From assembly GCF_963576545.1 (NCBI RefSeq), contig NC_083642.1, positions 1,606,005 through 1,670,004 on the forward strand: DNA of 64,000 bases, given 5' to 3'. Positions 33,533-44,029 of this stretch are shown piece after piece. The notes under the pieces are model-generated. The model worked only from the letters and a program-made list of their open reading frames with translations, made no database searches and was not told the DNA's origin. The first letter of the stretch is position 1. Every line of letters begins with the position of its first letter. The position numbers were made by a program, and so were the translations under genes. This DNA comes from Limanda limanda. Its lineage: Eukaryota; Chordata; Actinopteri; Pleuronectiformes; Pleuronectidae.

Positions 33533-34506
33533 TGTGCACAAAGAGGTCACACATGCTTCTCATTTTATTTTTTATACCAGGCCATTGGTTCATTGTGATT
33601 TCCACACGTAAGAAAAAACTCTCTCAACTTTTTGTTGTTTTATAACCAGTGTTGGGAAATGGTTTTTGTGGAACCACAGGCCTCCTTTTCGGCCTACATG
33701 TACTGAAGACAGCATGTTTCTTTGTTCTTAAGAAAGCCAAGGAACTCACTCTTCTAGAATGCTTCAGGTCCTTTTGTTCCAGCAGTTTCACCCAGAGTTG
33801 TGAAAAAGCCACCAGTGTCAACTCCAATTGGTCACTCTGGCTCCATGACCTGTGAGGTCACCAGGCCTATATACGACCAAGACTCCCTCTCCTCATTCTC
33901 TTTCCATCAACCCACCGAGGAGGCAGGTGCCCAGCTGTTTCTCCTGCATTGTCGAGGAGAGGGCCTGGCTGCTCCAGCACATCTTCTCTTCCAATCTACA
34001 AGAGGAGAGCAAAGGTCTAGCTTCCAGCTCATACTCTCAAATCTGGCTTTTCCAAACTCCTAGCAGCGACTCGATGTCCTGCAGGTAAAAACTTCGAACC
34101 AGCGACTGAGCCCACAGCTCAACAGAACCGCGAATGCAGAACCCTTACACAAAGCCAGGAGCCGTCACAGAACTGCAAACGGCACAGCAACTTTCTCCCT
34201 TTCTAAGGACTGGTAACATAGTGGGCTTAATAATTATACTAAGCTAAGCAAGACTGTTTATTTGACTCGTGTGACGTTTATAAGTTTGATATATGTTGTG
34301 AGATTGTGGTTATAAGTTAAATGAAAGTTAAGGTTAGTTACGCTCTGCACAGACTCTTTCATTCTCTGATTACCATTTACACAGACACACGCATATCTCT
34401 ACACCTAGTTATCTCCTCCCCCACTTCAGAAGAAGGGGGGCTATTAAACTTTAGGGGGGTCAACGACCATTTTGAAAGCATGCTGATGAAGGTGTGAACT
34501 TTGGTC
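33533..34506 (+). repeat. Promoter-bearing module before copy 7
   Basis: CCAATTGG near 33,825, TATATA at 33,868-33,873, and GCAG|GTAAAA donor near 34,085. A deletion near 34,035 (CATACTCTCAAATCTGG) distinguishes it from the others and recurs only at 63,978-64,000. It ends at GGTCAGACATTTTG, joined to the 3' flank of copy 7. Confidence 0.55.
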
Positions 34507-34786
34507 AGACATTTTGCAGAGTTCTATTTATTCTGTTTTAAGTTTATAATATAAAATGACATTGCTTTAACATGAGACATGTTGATTCTTAACGTCTGCT
34601 TGCTGTAGACTCATTACAAGACACAACCGCACAAGATAAAAAAAATCAGAAGCCTGTTTTCGGTCCGTCCCTTTATGTTGACGTAAAATGACAATTTTAG
34701 TAACATTTTTGTATCTTTAAGTCTCCAGTTCCATATGTAGACAAGGTACCAGAGTTATATTTAAGTTATATATCGACAGGTCCAGC

Positions 34787-35731
34787 TCACTCGCTCCTCT
34801 GCACTCGTCCACACAGCCATGTCTTCTTCAAGCGCCTCCATTTGCAGTGGCTGGTGGTGACATAGTACAGCACGGGGTCCAGGCACGTGTTGAGGGTGAC
34901 GAGGGCCGTGGTGACCAGCCTGGCGTCGTGGATGCGGTTGGCGGTGGAGCAGGATGTCTTGATGACACCCATGCTGCGCAGGAGGTGCAGCAGATTGGCC
35001 ACGTGGCTGGGCAGGAAGCAGAGCAGCGTGATGGCCAGGATGGTGTGAATGACCCTCAAGGCTCTTTGGGCTGTTTTAGTCCTGATCATGGAGATGCGCC
35101 TCACAACCAGCGGGTAACACACCAGGATGATCACAGTTTGCAGCAGGGAGCAGAAGATCAGGCCCAGCAGGTTGTACACCCCCACACGCGTGTTCCACTC
35201 ATGCTTGGATAAGTTCTCGAAACAAGTGTGGTTTCCAGATTTGTTGACGTTGGTTTCCAGAGGCCCCAAGAGGACGAAGACCAGCATCATCACTCCAGCT
35301 ACACACCAGAGCGCCACGCACACGGCAATAGAGCGCCAGGGCCTCTGCTGCCCCTGGTAGGTGTGAGGATGCACCGTGGCCATGTAGCGGTCCACACAGA
35401 TACAAGTCATGAAACAGATGCTCATGTAGATGTTGGAGTAGAACAGGACCCCAGTGATGCGGCAGGCGACGTCCCCAAACACCCAGTGGTCTCCGTTGAG
35501 GTGGTAGTGGATCCTGAAGGGCAGAGTGCAGAGGATGAGGATGTCCGCCAGGGCCAGGTTGCTGATGAACACGCTGAAGGCTGTGCGAGGGGTGATCTTG
35601 AAGGTGAAGACGAAGAGAGCAGCCAGATTTCCAGGTAGACCCACGACTAACGCCAGGATGTAGATCACTGGGAAGAAGGAGTAGTGATACTCTGCTGAGG
35701 TGATGCTGCAGCTGGCGTTCGTCCCGTTCAT
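34787..35731 (-). CDS. Copy 7: P2Y/LPA-receptor-like GPCR, short tail (314 aa)
   Basis: Full seven-helix receptor with all family motifs. N-tail MNGTNASCSITSAEYHYS; loop 1 NGDHW; loop 2 LETNVNKSGNHTCFENLS with an extra sequon (NHT); loop 3 LRSMGVIKTSCSTANRIHDARL. TM5 shows LIFCSLLQTVII, with Gln for the Pro of other subtypes. The tail stops at QRSE because AGA became TGA; behind the stop, A-G-P-V-D-I and the ancestral TAA (34,766-34,768) are still readable in frame. It therefore lacks the PVDI terminus. Subtype shared with copies 9 and 11. A Gly replaces Arg in TYQGQQRPW (intracellular loop 2). Confidence 0.9.
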   Translation of the reverse strand: MNGTNASCSITSAEYHYSFFPVIYILALVVGLPGNLAALFVFTFKITPRTAFSVFISNLALADILILCTLPFRIHYHLNGDHWVFGDVACRITGVLFYSNIYMSICFMTCICVDRYMATVHPHTYQGQQRPWRSIAVCVALWCVAGVMMLVFVLLGPLETNVNKSGNHTCFENLSKHEWNTRVGVYNLLGLIFCSLLQTVIILVCYPLVVRRISMIRTKTAQRALRVIHTILAITLLCFLPSHVANLLHLLRSMGVIKTSCSTANRIHDARLVTTALVTLNTCLDPVLYYVTTSHCKWRRLKKTWLCGRVQRSE

Positions 35732-35769
35732 GATGAACGATTGATTGGAGGGTTGTTTTGTTTGTGTGT

Positions 35770-36237
35770 CTGTGAAAGAAGTCAAATGAACGTGTGGGTT
35801 TTTTTTCATTTACACTGCTGCATCGCACACCGTTCGCTAACTGTAGCAACACAAACATGTTTCCATTCAGAGTTTTTCCAATTTTAGTTTCACACCACAT
35901 TGGAGAACTACTCTTTACCTCATCGGATCAGTCACATGTCGACATTACTTAATGTCTAGTCCTTTTGTTCAGGTTTAAACTATGATGGATATTTGTTACA
36001 CTGCATACAACACATTGTCCAGATTTGTTACAGAGATTATCCCAAAATACTGAACACAAATAAAGGCAACACTTCCTCTAACGGCGTTTGTGGGACAAAA
36101 GATGTTTATCTTACTGCTTTTATATTAGATGTTAAACCTCTGTGACTCTCCACTACATTGCAGGAGCTGTTTCTAAGAAGGTAAACGTGTTATGGAGCAA
36201 TAAACAAAGAATTTTGACAATAAACAAAGTCACTTAC
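35770..36237 (-). other. Intron 1 of copy 7 (compact, 468 bp)
   Basis: Donor GTAAGT at 36,232-36,237; no transposons. Confidence 0.65.
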
Positions 36238-36340
36238 CTAGTTGTTGACAGTCTGATCTCCAAATGTAGAAAGCAACACCTGAGATTGTTGTGCTGCTGC
36301 GTTATCACCGTGCTGCTGCTCTCTGCGTTGTGTAGACCAT
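36238..36340 (-). other. Non-coding exon 1 of copy 7 with uORF
   Basis: Exon ends CAACTAG. The uORF from 36,340 reads MVYTTQRAAAR. Upstream, only the right arm of the palindrome remains (about 36,430-36,447). Confidence 0.5.
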
Positions 36341-36687
36341 GCAGCTCTTTGCTCAGGCTTCTTAATATTCTGTCAGCGCACCGTGTGACGTGTGGAGGTT
36401 GGACTTGACCCTGGTGGCTTCGAGGTTCACCTCATGTCATGCTATGGCAGTGTTACAATAATAGACTGAATTATCATGAATTTGTTGCCTTGTTTGGACA
36501 TGTGTTTAGATTTAAATGGGTGTAGTTTAAAAAACAAAAACGTCCCCTCGAAGTTTGACAGCACCACAAACTGCAGCTTCCTAAATGATCTTACAGTAGA
36601 ATCAACACAACATCACAACCTTCATGAGGGGAGGATTTACGACAGGGCTGTTCATCAGACGGTGTTTGGTAACTTTCATGAACAGTT

Positions 36688-38200
36688 TGTGCACAAAGAG
36701 GTCACACATGCTTCACATTTTATTTTTTATACCAGGCCCTTGGTTCCTTGCGATTTTCCTACTTAAGGAAAAACCAAGTTTTTGTTGTTTTATAACCAGT
36801 GTTGGGAAATGGTTTTTGTGGAACCACAGGCCTCCTTTTCGGCCTACATGTACTGAAAACAGCATGTTTCTTTCTTCTTAAGAAAGCCAAGGAACTCACT
36901 CTCCCAGAATGCTTCAGGTCCTTTTGTTCCAGCAGTTTCACAGAGAGGTGTGAAAAAGCCACCAGGGTCAACTCCAATTGGTCACTCTGGCTCCATGACC
37001 TGTGAGGTCACCGGGCCTATATACGACCAAGACTCCCTCTCCTCATTCTCTTTCCATCAACCCACCGAGGAGGCAGGTGCCCAGCTGTTTCTCCTGCATC
37101 GCAGAGGAAAGGGCCTGGCTGCTCCAGCACATCTTCTCTTCCAATCTACAAGAGGAGCGTAAAGGTCTAGCTTCCAGCTCATCTTCTCAAGGAAACCTCC
37201 TCCCAATTCAAGCTTTTCCAAACTCCTAGCAGCGACTCGATGTCCTGCAGGTAAAAACTTCGAACCAGCGACTGAGCCCACAGCTCAACAGAACCGCGAA
37301 TGCAGAAACCTTACACAAAGCCAGGAGACGTCACAGAACTGCAAACGGCACAGCAACTTTCTCCTTTTCTAAGGACTGGTAACACACTGGGCTTAATAAT
37401 TATACTAAGCTAAGCAAGACTGTTTATTTGATTCTGTGTGACGTTTATAAATTTGATATATGTTGTGAGATTGTGGTTATAAGTTAAATGAAAGTTAATG
37501 TTAGTTACGCTCTGCACAGACTCTTTCATTCTCTGATTACCATTTACACAGACACACGCATATCTCTACACCTAGTTATCTCCTCACCCACTTCAGAAGA
37601 AGGGGGGCTATTAACTTTAGGGGGATCAACGACCATTTTGAAAGCATGCTGATGAAGGTGTGAACTTTGGTCAGACATTTTGAGAAGCACCCTAATTTAC
37701 ATAGACACACACACACGCTCACATACACATCTTTGTTTAGCTAGTACGTTTGTTAGTAATTTGTGTTTTTATACTTTATCATATTCATAATAAATATTTT
37801 TCCTTCACAAATGTTCTTTCATTAATGTTGCATAAGTGAAATTTGACAACCTCTACACTGTCAAGAATTCTATAACCTTCACTGTTCACTGAGATTTCTT
37901 ATTGAACAAGATCTAAATGAGACTGATCTTAATCAATAAATTGGCTATCTTTTCCCTTCCTTTGAAGGGTGGTGCCCCGAGGTAACTTTAACCAACTAAA
38001 GTTATGATTTAATATTAATATTTTAAATATTAATATTTTATATTTTATTTTGATAACCACATTTATTGAATGCCTAAAGGCACACCATTCTATGGTATCA
38101 CTTTTAACGCATTATTGCACAACACCAGGTCAACCTGATTCAATTTGGACGGACTCGGAGCGCCCGCTGGTTTCTTACTTGTGTTTATTTCTCTTATGTT
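36688..38200 (+). repeat. Longest promoter-bearing module, LTR-like (about 1.5 kb)
   Basis: CCAATTGG (36,974-36,981), TATATA 37 bases on (37,018-37,023), and GCAG|GTAAAA donor at 37,250/37,251, followed by about 950 bases including CATAATAAATA (about 37,786) and GGTGGTGCCCCGAGG near 37,970. The layout of promoter, short leader with donor, and downstream AATAAA resembles a solo LTR, but I see no convincing TG...CA ends or target duplication. It points rightward, into the 3' end of copy 8, so transcripts would be antisense to that receptor. Confidence 0.5.
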
Positions 38201-38287
38201 ATTCTTAACGTCTACTTGCTGTAGACTCATTAGAAGACACAACCGCACAAGATAAAGAAAATCAGAAGCCTGTTTTCGTTTCGACCC

Positions 38288-38293
38288 TTTATT
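38288..38293 (-). terminator. Poly(A) signal of copy 8
   Basis: AATAAA on the minus strand, about 90 bases beyond the stop. Confidence 0.65.
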
Positions 38294-38381
38294 TTGATGT
38301 AAAATGACAATTTTGATAAAAACTTTTTTATAAAATTCATCCAGTTCTATATAAAGACAAGGAAGCAGAGTTATATTCAAG

Positions 38382-39344
38382 TTATATGTCTACAGGTTCA
38401 TTTCTCTCGCTCCTCTCCACTCGTCCACACAGCCATGACTTCTTCAAGCGTCTCCATTTGCAGTGGCTGGTGGTGACATAGTACAGCACGGGGTCCAGGC
38501 ACGTGTTGAGGGTGACGAGGGCCGTGGTGACCCGCCTGGCTTCAAAGATGAGGTTAAGGGAGGAGCAGCTCTTGATAACATCCATTCGTTGCAGGAGGTG
38601 CAGCAGATTCGCCACGTGGCTGGGCAGGAAGCAGAGCAGCGTGATGGCCAGGATGGTGTAAATGACCCTCAAGGCTCTTTGGGCTGTTTTAGTCCTGATC
38701 ATGGAGATGCGCCTCACAACCAGCGGGTAACACACCAGGATGATCAAGGTGGGCAGCAGGGAGAATAGGATCAGGCCAAGCAGGTTGTACACCTTCAGAC
38801 GCGTGTCCCACTCGTGCTTGGATAAGTTCTCGAAACAACTCTGTCTTCCAGATTGGTTGTCGTTGGTTTCCAGAGGCCCCAAGAGGACGAAGACCAGCAT
38901 TGCCACTCCAGCGACGCACCAGAGCGCCACGCACACAGCCAGAGAGCGCCAGGGCCTCTGCTGCCTCTGGTAGGCGTGAGGATGCACCGTGGCCATGTAG
39001 CGGTCCACACAGATACAAGTCATGAAACAGATGCTCATGTAGATGTTGGAGTAGAACAGGACCCCAGTGATGCGGCAGGCGACGTCCCCAAACACCCAGT
39101 TGTTCCTGTTGAGGTGGTAGTGGATCCTGAAGGGCAGAGTGCAGAGGATGAGGATGTCCGCCAGGGCCAGGTTGCTGATGAACACGCTGAAGGCTGTGCG
39201 AGGGGTGATCTTGAAGGTGAAGACGAAGAGAGCAGCCAGATTTCCAGGTAGACCCACGACTAACGCCAGGATGTAGATCACTGGGAAGAAGGAGTACTGA
39301 TACTCCGCTGGGCTGATGCTGCAGCTGGCTTCCATTTCGTTCAT
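38382..39344 (-). CDS. Copy 8: P2Y/LPA-receptor-like GPCR, intact (320 aa)
   Basis: N-tail MNEMEASCSISPAEYQYS has lost the first sequon (NEM). Loop 1 NRNNW; loop 2 LETNDNQSGRQSCFENLS and DTRLKVYN; loop 3 LQRMDVIKSCSSLNLIFEARR; tail ERSERNEPVDI. Loops 2-3 and the tail match copy 1, although the intron and the DNA around the start match copies 2 and 6, so the gene looks mosaic. The predicted protein is identical to copy 10. The start was chosen 3' of the acceptor at 39,383-39,385. Confidence 0.9.
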   Translation of the reverse strand: MNEMEASCSISPAEYQYSFFPVIYILALVVGLPGNLAALFVFTFKITPRTAFSVFISNLALADILILCTLPFRIHYHLNRNNWVFGDVACRITGVLFYSNIYMSICFMTCICVDRYMATVHPHAYQRQQRPWRSLAVCVALWCVAGVAMLVFVLLGPLETNDNQSGRQSCFENLSKHEWDTRLKVYNLLGLILFSLLPTLIILVCYPLVVRRISMIRTKTAQRALRVIYTILAITLLCFLPSHVANLLHLLQRMDVIKSCSSLNLIFEARRVTTALVTLNTCLDPVLYYVTTSHCKWRRLKKSWLCGRVERSERNEPVDI

Positions 39345-39552
39345 GATGAACAATTGATTGGGGGGTTGTTTTGTTTGTGTGTCTGTGAAAGAAGTCAAAT
39401 GAACGTGTGGGTTTTTTTTCATTCACACTGCTGCATCGCACACCGTCCTCTGTACCTGTAGCAACACAAACATGTTTCTATTCAGAGTTTTTCCAATTTT
39501 AGTTTCACACAATATTGGAAATCAATATTTTACTCATCGGATCAGTCACATG

Positions 39553-40398
39553 TCTGATAAATGCATAAATAAATACAGAAATAAATAAAGAAATGTATAA
39601 ATAAATAAAGAAATGTATAAATAAATGTCTTAAATATATTTCAACATTTGTTTATTTCTACATTTATGTGTCCATATGTAAATGAGGTAGGAGGTCCCAA
39701 ACTCAGTCTCGAGCAGGATTGGTCAACTGAGCTACACACACACACCCACAGGCCCCGGAGCTCCGCCCCCCACACTGCTACACACTCGCTGAGAGACACA
39801 AGCAGTGACTGAGACTTGAACTCGTCACCGTGAAGCAGCTGCTCAGTGACTTTGTAGAACAGTGGAAACAGTGAAAACACCGAGCTTCTCTGGTCACATC
39901 TGCTCAGAGATCAGCTGCTTCATGGGCAGCGCAGAAGTTTGTACCGGGCTGGAGTTTCTGTTTCCTCCTCCTCTCTGCTCGCTCCTTGTGCTCAGGAGAA
40001 CACGAGACGTGACGCTCACAGTTACTGACACCTTAATCATCCCAATAAAAAAATAACCTGAACTAACCCTCTGAACTTGAACTAATTCATTTTAAGTGTG
40101 AACTGGCTCAACGATGCAAACAGCTACTGGACACCAGCCAGCATTGAAAGGCAGAAGTAGAAGGGCTGGATCATTACACTCCTATGACCAATCCTGTATG
40201 AGACTGCGGTTAGGCCCGCCTTTCTCATTAGCATACGGACACAGAAATGTGGAAATGAATGAATGTGGAAATAAATAAATGTGGAAATATATTTAAGACA
40301 TTTATTTATACTTTTCTGTATTTATATCTGTATTTATTTCCTTATTTATTTATTTATATTTGTATTTATTTATACATTTATTTATTTATTTATATTTA
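39553..40398. mobile_element. Foldback element, B1 copy
   Basis: As at 4258, with an extra AAATAAAGAAATGTATAAAT duplication in the left arm; core frame 64 codons (39,862-40,056). Confidence 0.65.
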
Positions 40399-40420
40399 AG
40401 TCATGTATGATCCTCTATAC

Positions 40421-41072
40421 CAGTGGTTTTCAACTGGGGGTCCGTGGCCCCCTTGTGGTCCGCGACGGCATTGCAGGGGGTCCGCGAAATTCGCTTTAAT
40501 ATTTCAACACATTTCCAGATTACTCTTGAATATCGTGAAAAATATATATGATAAGAAAAATATGTCTAAAATAATATAAAGGTGCTGGTGATCATGAGGT
40601 TAAACTTAATTAGGCCTCAATTGTTTGTGTGATATTGTATGATTATCATTTGTGACATATTCTGCATTACTTTGTCATCTTCCCTCTTCAGTTGTAGCCC
40701 CAGTTTATGTTGATTGTTATTGATCATCGTAACTTTAACGTTCTCTCAACATGTCAGCTACATGTCTGTACATTTAAGTCATGAACGTTATATATTGATG
40801 TTTATATGGTTCTGAGATGCAGTACAACTACAAACTGCATTTTAATTTTGTTTCCAATTCTTAAGCACCGAAAATCAACCGTTTTTGTTGTTTTTACACA
40901 TTTTTTTCTAGATTTGTTTGAGGTTTTTAAATAAAACCAACATGGAAAACCAAATGTTAAAACTTCCTTATATCCACATGCACACACGCACACACACGTA
41001 GGCACATCAGTGGGCCGCGGATTACTTTCTAGTCAGAATGGTCCCTGGGACAAAAACAGTTGCAAACCCCTG
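40421..41072. mobile_element. Non-autonomous hAT (Charlie-like) element, 652 bp
   Basis: Begins CAGTGGTTTTCAACTGGGGG and ends CAGTTGCAAACCCCTG, imperfect inverted repeats. Perfect target duplication CTCTATAC at 40,413-40,420 and 41,073-41,080. The same site is empty in copies 2, 4 and 6. No transposase frame. Confidence 0.9.
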
Positions 41073-41081
41073 CTCTATACT

Positions 41082-41564
41082 TATCACGTGCTGAGAAAAA
41101 GTATTTACCCCCTTCCTGATTTTGTATTTTTTTGCATTTTTGTCACACTTAAATGATTCAGATCATAAAACAAATTTTAATATTAGACAAAGATGCCCAA
41201 AGTAAATACATAATGCGGTTTTTAAATGATGATTTCATTTATTAAGGGGAAAAATCTATCCAAACCTACTTGGCCCTCTGTGAAAAAGTAAATGCCCCCT
41301 TAACCTAATAACTGGTTGTGCCAACCTAAAAAAATGTGGTTAATCAGAGTTCATTCATGATTTATCAAGGGGGGCATTTACTTTTTCACATAGGCCCAGG
41401 TAGGTTTGGATAGCTTATTTCCCAAAAACTGCATTTTGTATTCACCCGGGTTATCTTTGTCTAATACTAGAATTTGTTTGATGATCTGAAACATTTAAGT
41501 GTGACATATATGAAAAAAAAATAAGAACCCAGGAAGGGGTCAAATGTTTTTTCACAGTACTGTA
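41082..41564. mobile_element. Tc1/mariner-like miniature element, B1 copy
   Basis: Counterpart of 5125-5630 with a small deletion near 41,423; the hAT element is inserted immediately to its left. Confidence 0.7.
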
Positions 41565-41900
41565 TATCTGTTTTGTTCAGGTATAAACTATGATGGACTT
41601 TTTTTTACACTGAACACAACACATTGTCCTGTATTTGTTACAGAGTTTTTATCCTAAAAGAGTGAAATGAAGTAACCGGAAAAAAATACTGACACAAATA
41701 AATGCAACACTTCCTCTATTGGTGTTTGTGAGACAATAGATGTTTTATCATACTGCTTTTATATTAGATGTTAAACCTCTGTGACTCTCCCCTACATTGC
41801 AGGAGCTGTTTCTAAGAAGGTAAACGTGTGTTGTGAAAACTAAACCCAGACTAAATAGAGCAATAAACAAAGTATTTTGACATTAAACAAAGTCACTTAC

Positions 41901-42003
41901 CTAGTTGTTGAGAGTCTGATCTCCAAATGTAGAAAGCAACACCTGAGATTGTTGTGCTGCTGCGTTATCACCGTGCTGCTGCTCTCTGCGTTGTGTAGAC
42001 CAT
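41901..42003 (-). other. Non-coding exon 1 of copy 8 with uORF
   Basis: Donor CAACTAG|GTAAGT; MVYTTQRAAAR uORF. Confidence 0.5.
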
Positions 42004-42840
42004 GCAGCTCTTTGCTCAGGCTTTTTAATATTTTGTCAGTGCATCGTGTGACGAAAGAAGCCGGAATCCATATCATGACATCAGATTCACCGCCCACTGC
42101 AGTTTGCCTTGTGTGGACATGTGTTTAGATATAATCAGTGTAGTTTAAAGAACAAAAACTTCCCCTCAAAGTTTGACAGCACCACAAACTGCAGCCACTT
42201 AAATTATCTTTAAGTTGAATCAACAAAACATCACAACCTTCATGAGGGGAGATTTACTAGAGGGCTGTTCATCAGACAGTGCAGCTCTTTGCTCAGGCTT
42301 CTTAATTTTCTTATGAAGCCTGTATGATGCACAGAATGACGAAAGGAGCAGGAAACCATTGCATGACATGAGGTGAACCAGTGTTACAATGATAGACTGA
42401 ATTATCATGAATTTGTTGCCTTGTTTTGACGTGTTTAGATTATTATGAATCTGCTTAAGAGAGTGAAGTTTAAAGAAAAAAAACTTCCCCTCGAAGTTGA
42501 CAGCACCACAAACTGCAGCTTCCTAAATGATCTTACAGTTGAATCAACACAACATCACAACCTTCATGAGGGGAGGATTTACTACAGGGCTGTTCATCAG
42601 ACAGTGTTTGTTTACTTTTGTAAACAGTTTATTAGAAATAAGGAGAATTTGAGAAAAGCCGTCCTTATATAAAGTTTTATAGAGAATAAAAGCTGCAGAC
42701 CGGGACACTTTAGTTTAACTAGGAGGCTTTAACAAGAATCGATGGATTTTTAAGGTCATGTTCACAGTGCATATTCAAGCATATACCTTCCTTTCCCAGT
42801 ATTTCCAACTGGCTACACAATCTGTATGATAATTACACGA
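42004..42840. other. Upstream flank of copy 8 with duplicated fragments
   Basis: Two successive copies of the receptor upstream DNA (ATCACAACCTTCATGAGGGG at about 42,230 and about 42,553), separated by a partial exon-1-like fragment. B3 lacks the roughly 316 bases between them. No coding gene. Confidence 0.5.
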
Positions 42841-43475
42841 TGTGCACAAAGAGGTCACACATGCTTCTCATTTTATTTTTTATACCAGGCCCTTGGTTCC
42901 TTGCGATTTCCACACATAAGAAAAAACTCTTTTTTTTTTTGTTTTATAACCAGTGTTGGGAAATGGTTTTTGTGGAACCACATGCCTCCTTTTCGGCCTA
43001 CATGTACTGAAGACAGCATGTTTCTTTGTTCTTAAAAAAACCAAGGAACTCACTCTCCCAGAATGCTTCAGGTCCTTTTGTTCCAGCAGTTTCACCCAGA
43101 GGTGTGAAAAAGCCACCAGGGTCAACTCCAATTGGTCACTCTGGCTCCATGACCTGTGAGGTCACCGGGCCTATATACGACCAAGACTCCCTCTCCTCAT
43201 TCTCTTTCCATCAACCCACCGAGGAGGCAGGTGGCCAGCCGTTTCTCTTGCATCGCAGAGTGAAGGGCCTGGCTGCTCCAGCACATCTTCTCTTCCAATC
43301 TACAAGAGGAGAGCAAAGGTCTAGCTTCCAGCTCATCTTCTCAAGAAAACCTTATCTCAAATCAAGCTTTTCCAAACTCCTAGCAGCAACTCGATGTCCT
43401 GCAGGTAAGAACTTCGAACCAGCGACTGAGCCCACAGCTCAACAGAACCGCGAATGCAGAAACCTTACAAAATGC
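42841..43475 (+). repeat. Promoter-bearing module (partial)
   Basis: TATATA at 43,172-43,177, donor GCAG|GTAAGA near 43,405. Truncated at GCCAGCAGCTCTTTGC as at 32,955. Confidence 0.55.
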
Positions 43476-43548
43476 CAGCAGCTCTTTGCTCAGGCTTCTT
43501 AATTTTCTTAAGAAGCCTGCATGACTGTATGACGAAAGGAGCAGGAAA

Positions 43549-43588
43549 CCATTGCATGATATGAGGTTCACCTCATGTCATGCAATGG
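43549..43588. promoter_or_regulatory. Palindrome variant, orphan upstream fragment
   Basis: Same one-base variant as 33,033-33,072. Confidence 0.55.
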
Positions 43589-44029
43589 CAGTGTTACAAT
43601 GATAGACTGAATTATCATGAATTTGTTGCCTTGTTTGGACGTGTGTTTAGATTATTATGAATCTGCTTTAAGAGTGAAGTTTAAAGAAAAAAAACTTCCC
43701 CTCGAAGTTGACAGCACCACAAACTGCAGCTTCCTAAATGATCTTACAGTTGAACCAACCCAACATCACAACCTTCATGAGGGAGGATTTACTACAGGGC
43801 TGTTCATCAGACAGTGTTTGTGAACTTTCATAAACAATTCATTAGAAATAAAGAAAAGCAGAGAAAAGCCATCCTTATATAAAGTTTGATAGAGAATAAA
43901 AGTTTAACTAGGAGGCTTTAACAAGAAAGGATGGATATTTGAGATCGTGTTCATAGTGCATATTCAAGCATATACCTTCCTTTCCCAGTATTTCCAACCG
44001 GCTACACAATCTGTATGATAATTACACGA

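Larger units (their letters stand above)
39383..41900 (-). other. Intron 1 of copy 8 (2,518 bp)
   Basis: Carries three elements in series: foldback, hAT and Tc1-like. Donor GTAAGT at 41,895-41,900. Confidence 0.65.
33533..44029. repeat. Segmental repeat B1 (about 10.5 kb)
   Basis: Contains odd-type copy 7 and even-type copy 8. Offsets to B2 are 10,509 (34,787 to 45,296) and 10,511 (38,382 to 48,893). The right end carries about 1.19 kb of extra promoter-module and upstream DNA not present in B2. Confidence 0.85.

Noticed and set aside
36688..38200. A complete endogenous retrovirus
   Set aside because: No gag, pol or env-like frames, primer-binding site or paired LTRs are visible; at most a solo LTR-like promoter segment.
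38090..38380. A 96-codon minus-strand frame just after the stop of copy 8 (also behind copies 10 and 12)
   Set aside because: It begins at TTG, not ATG, lies in the 3' untranslated region and crosses the poly(A) signal and the module junction.
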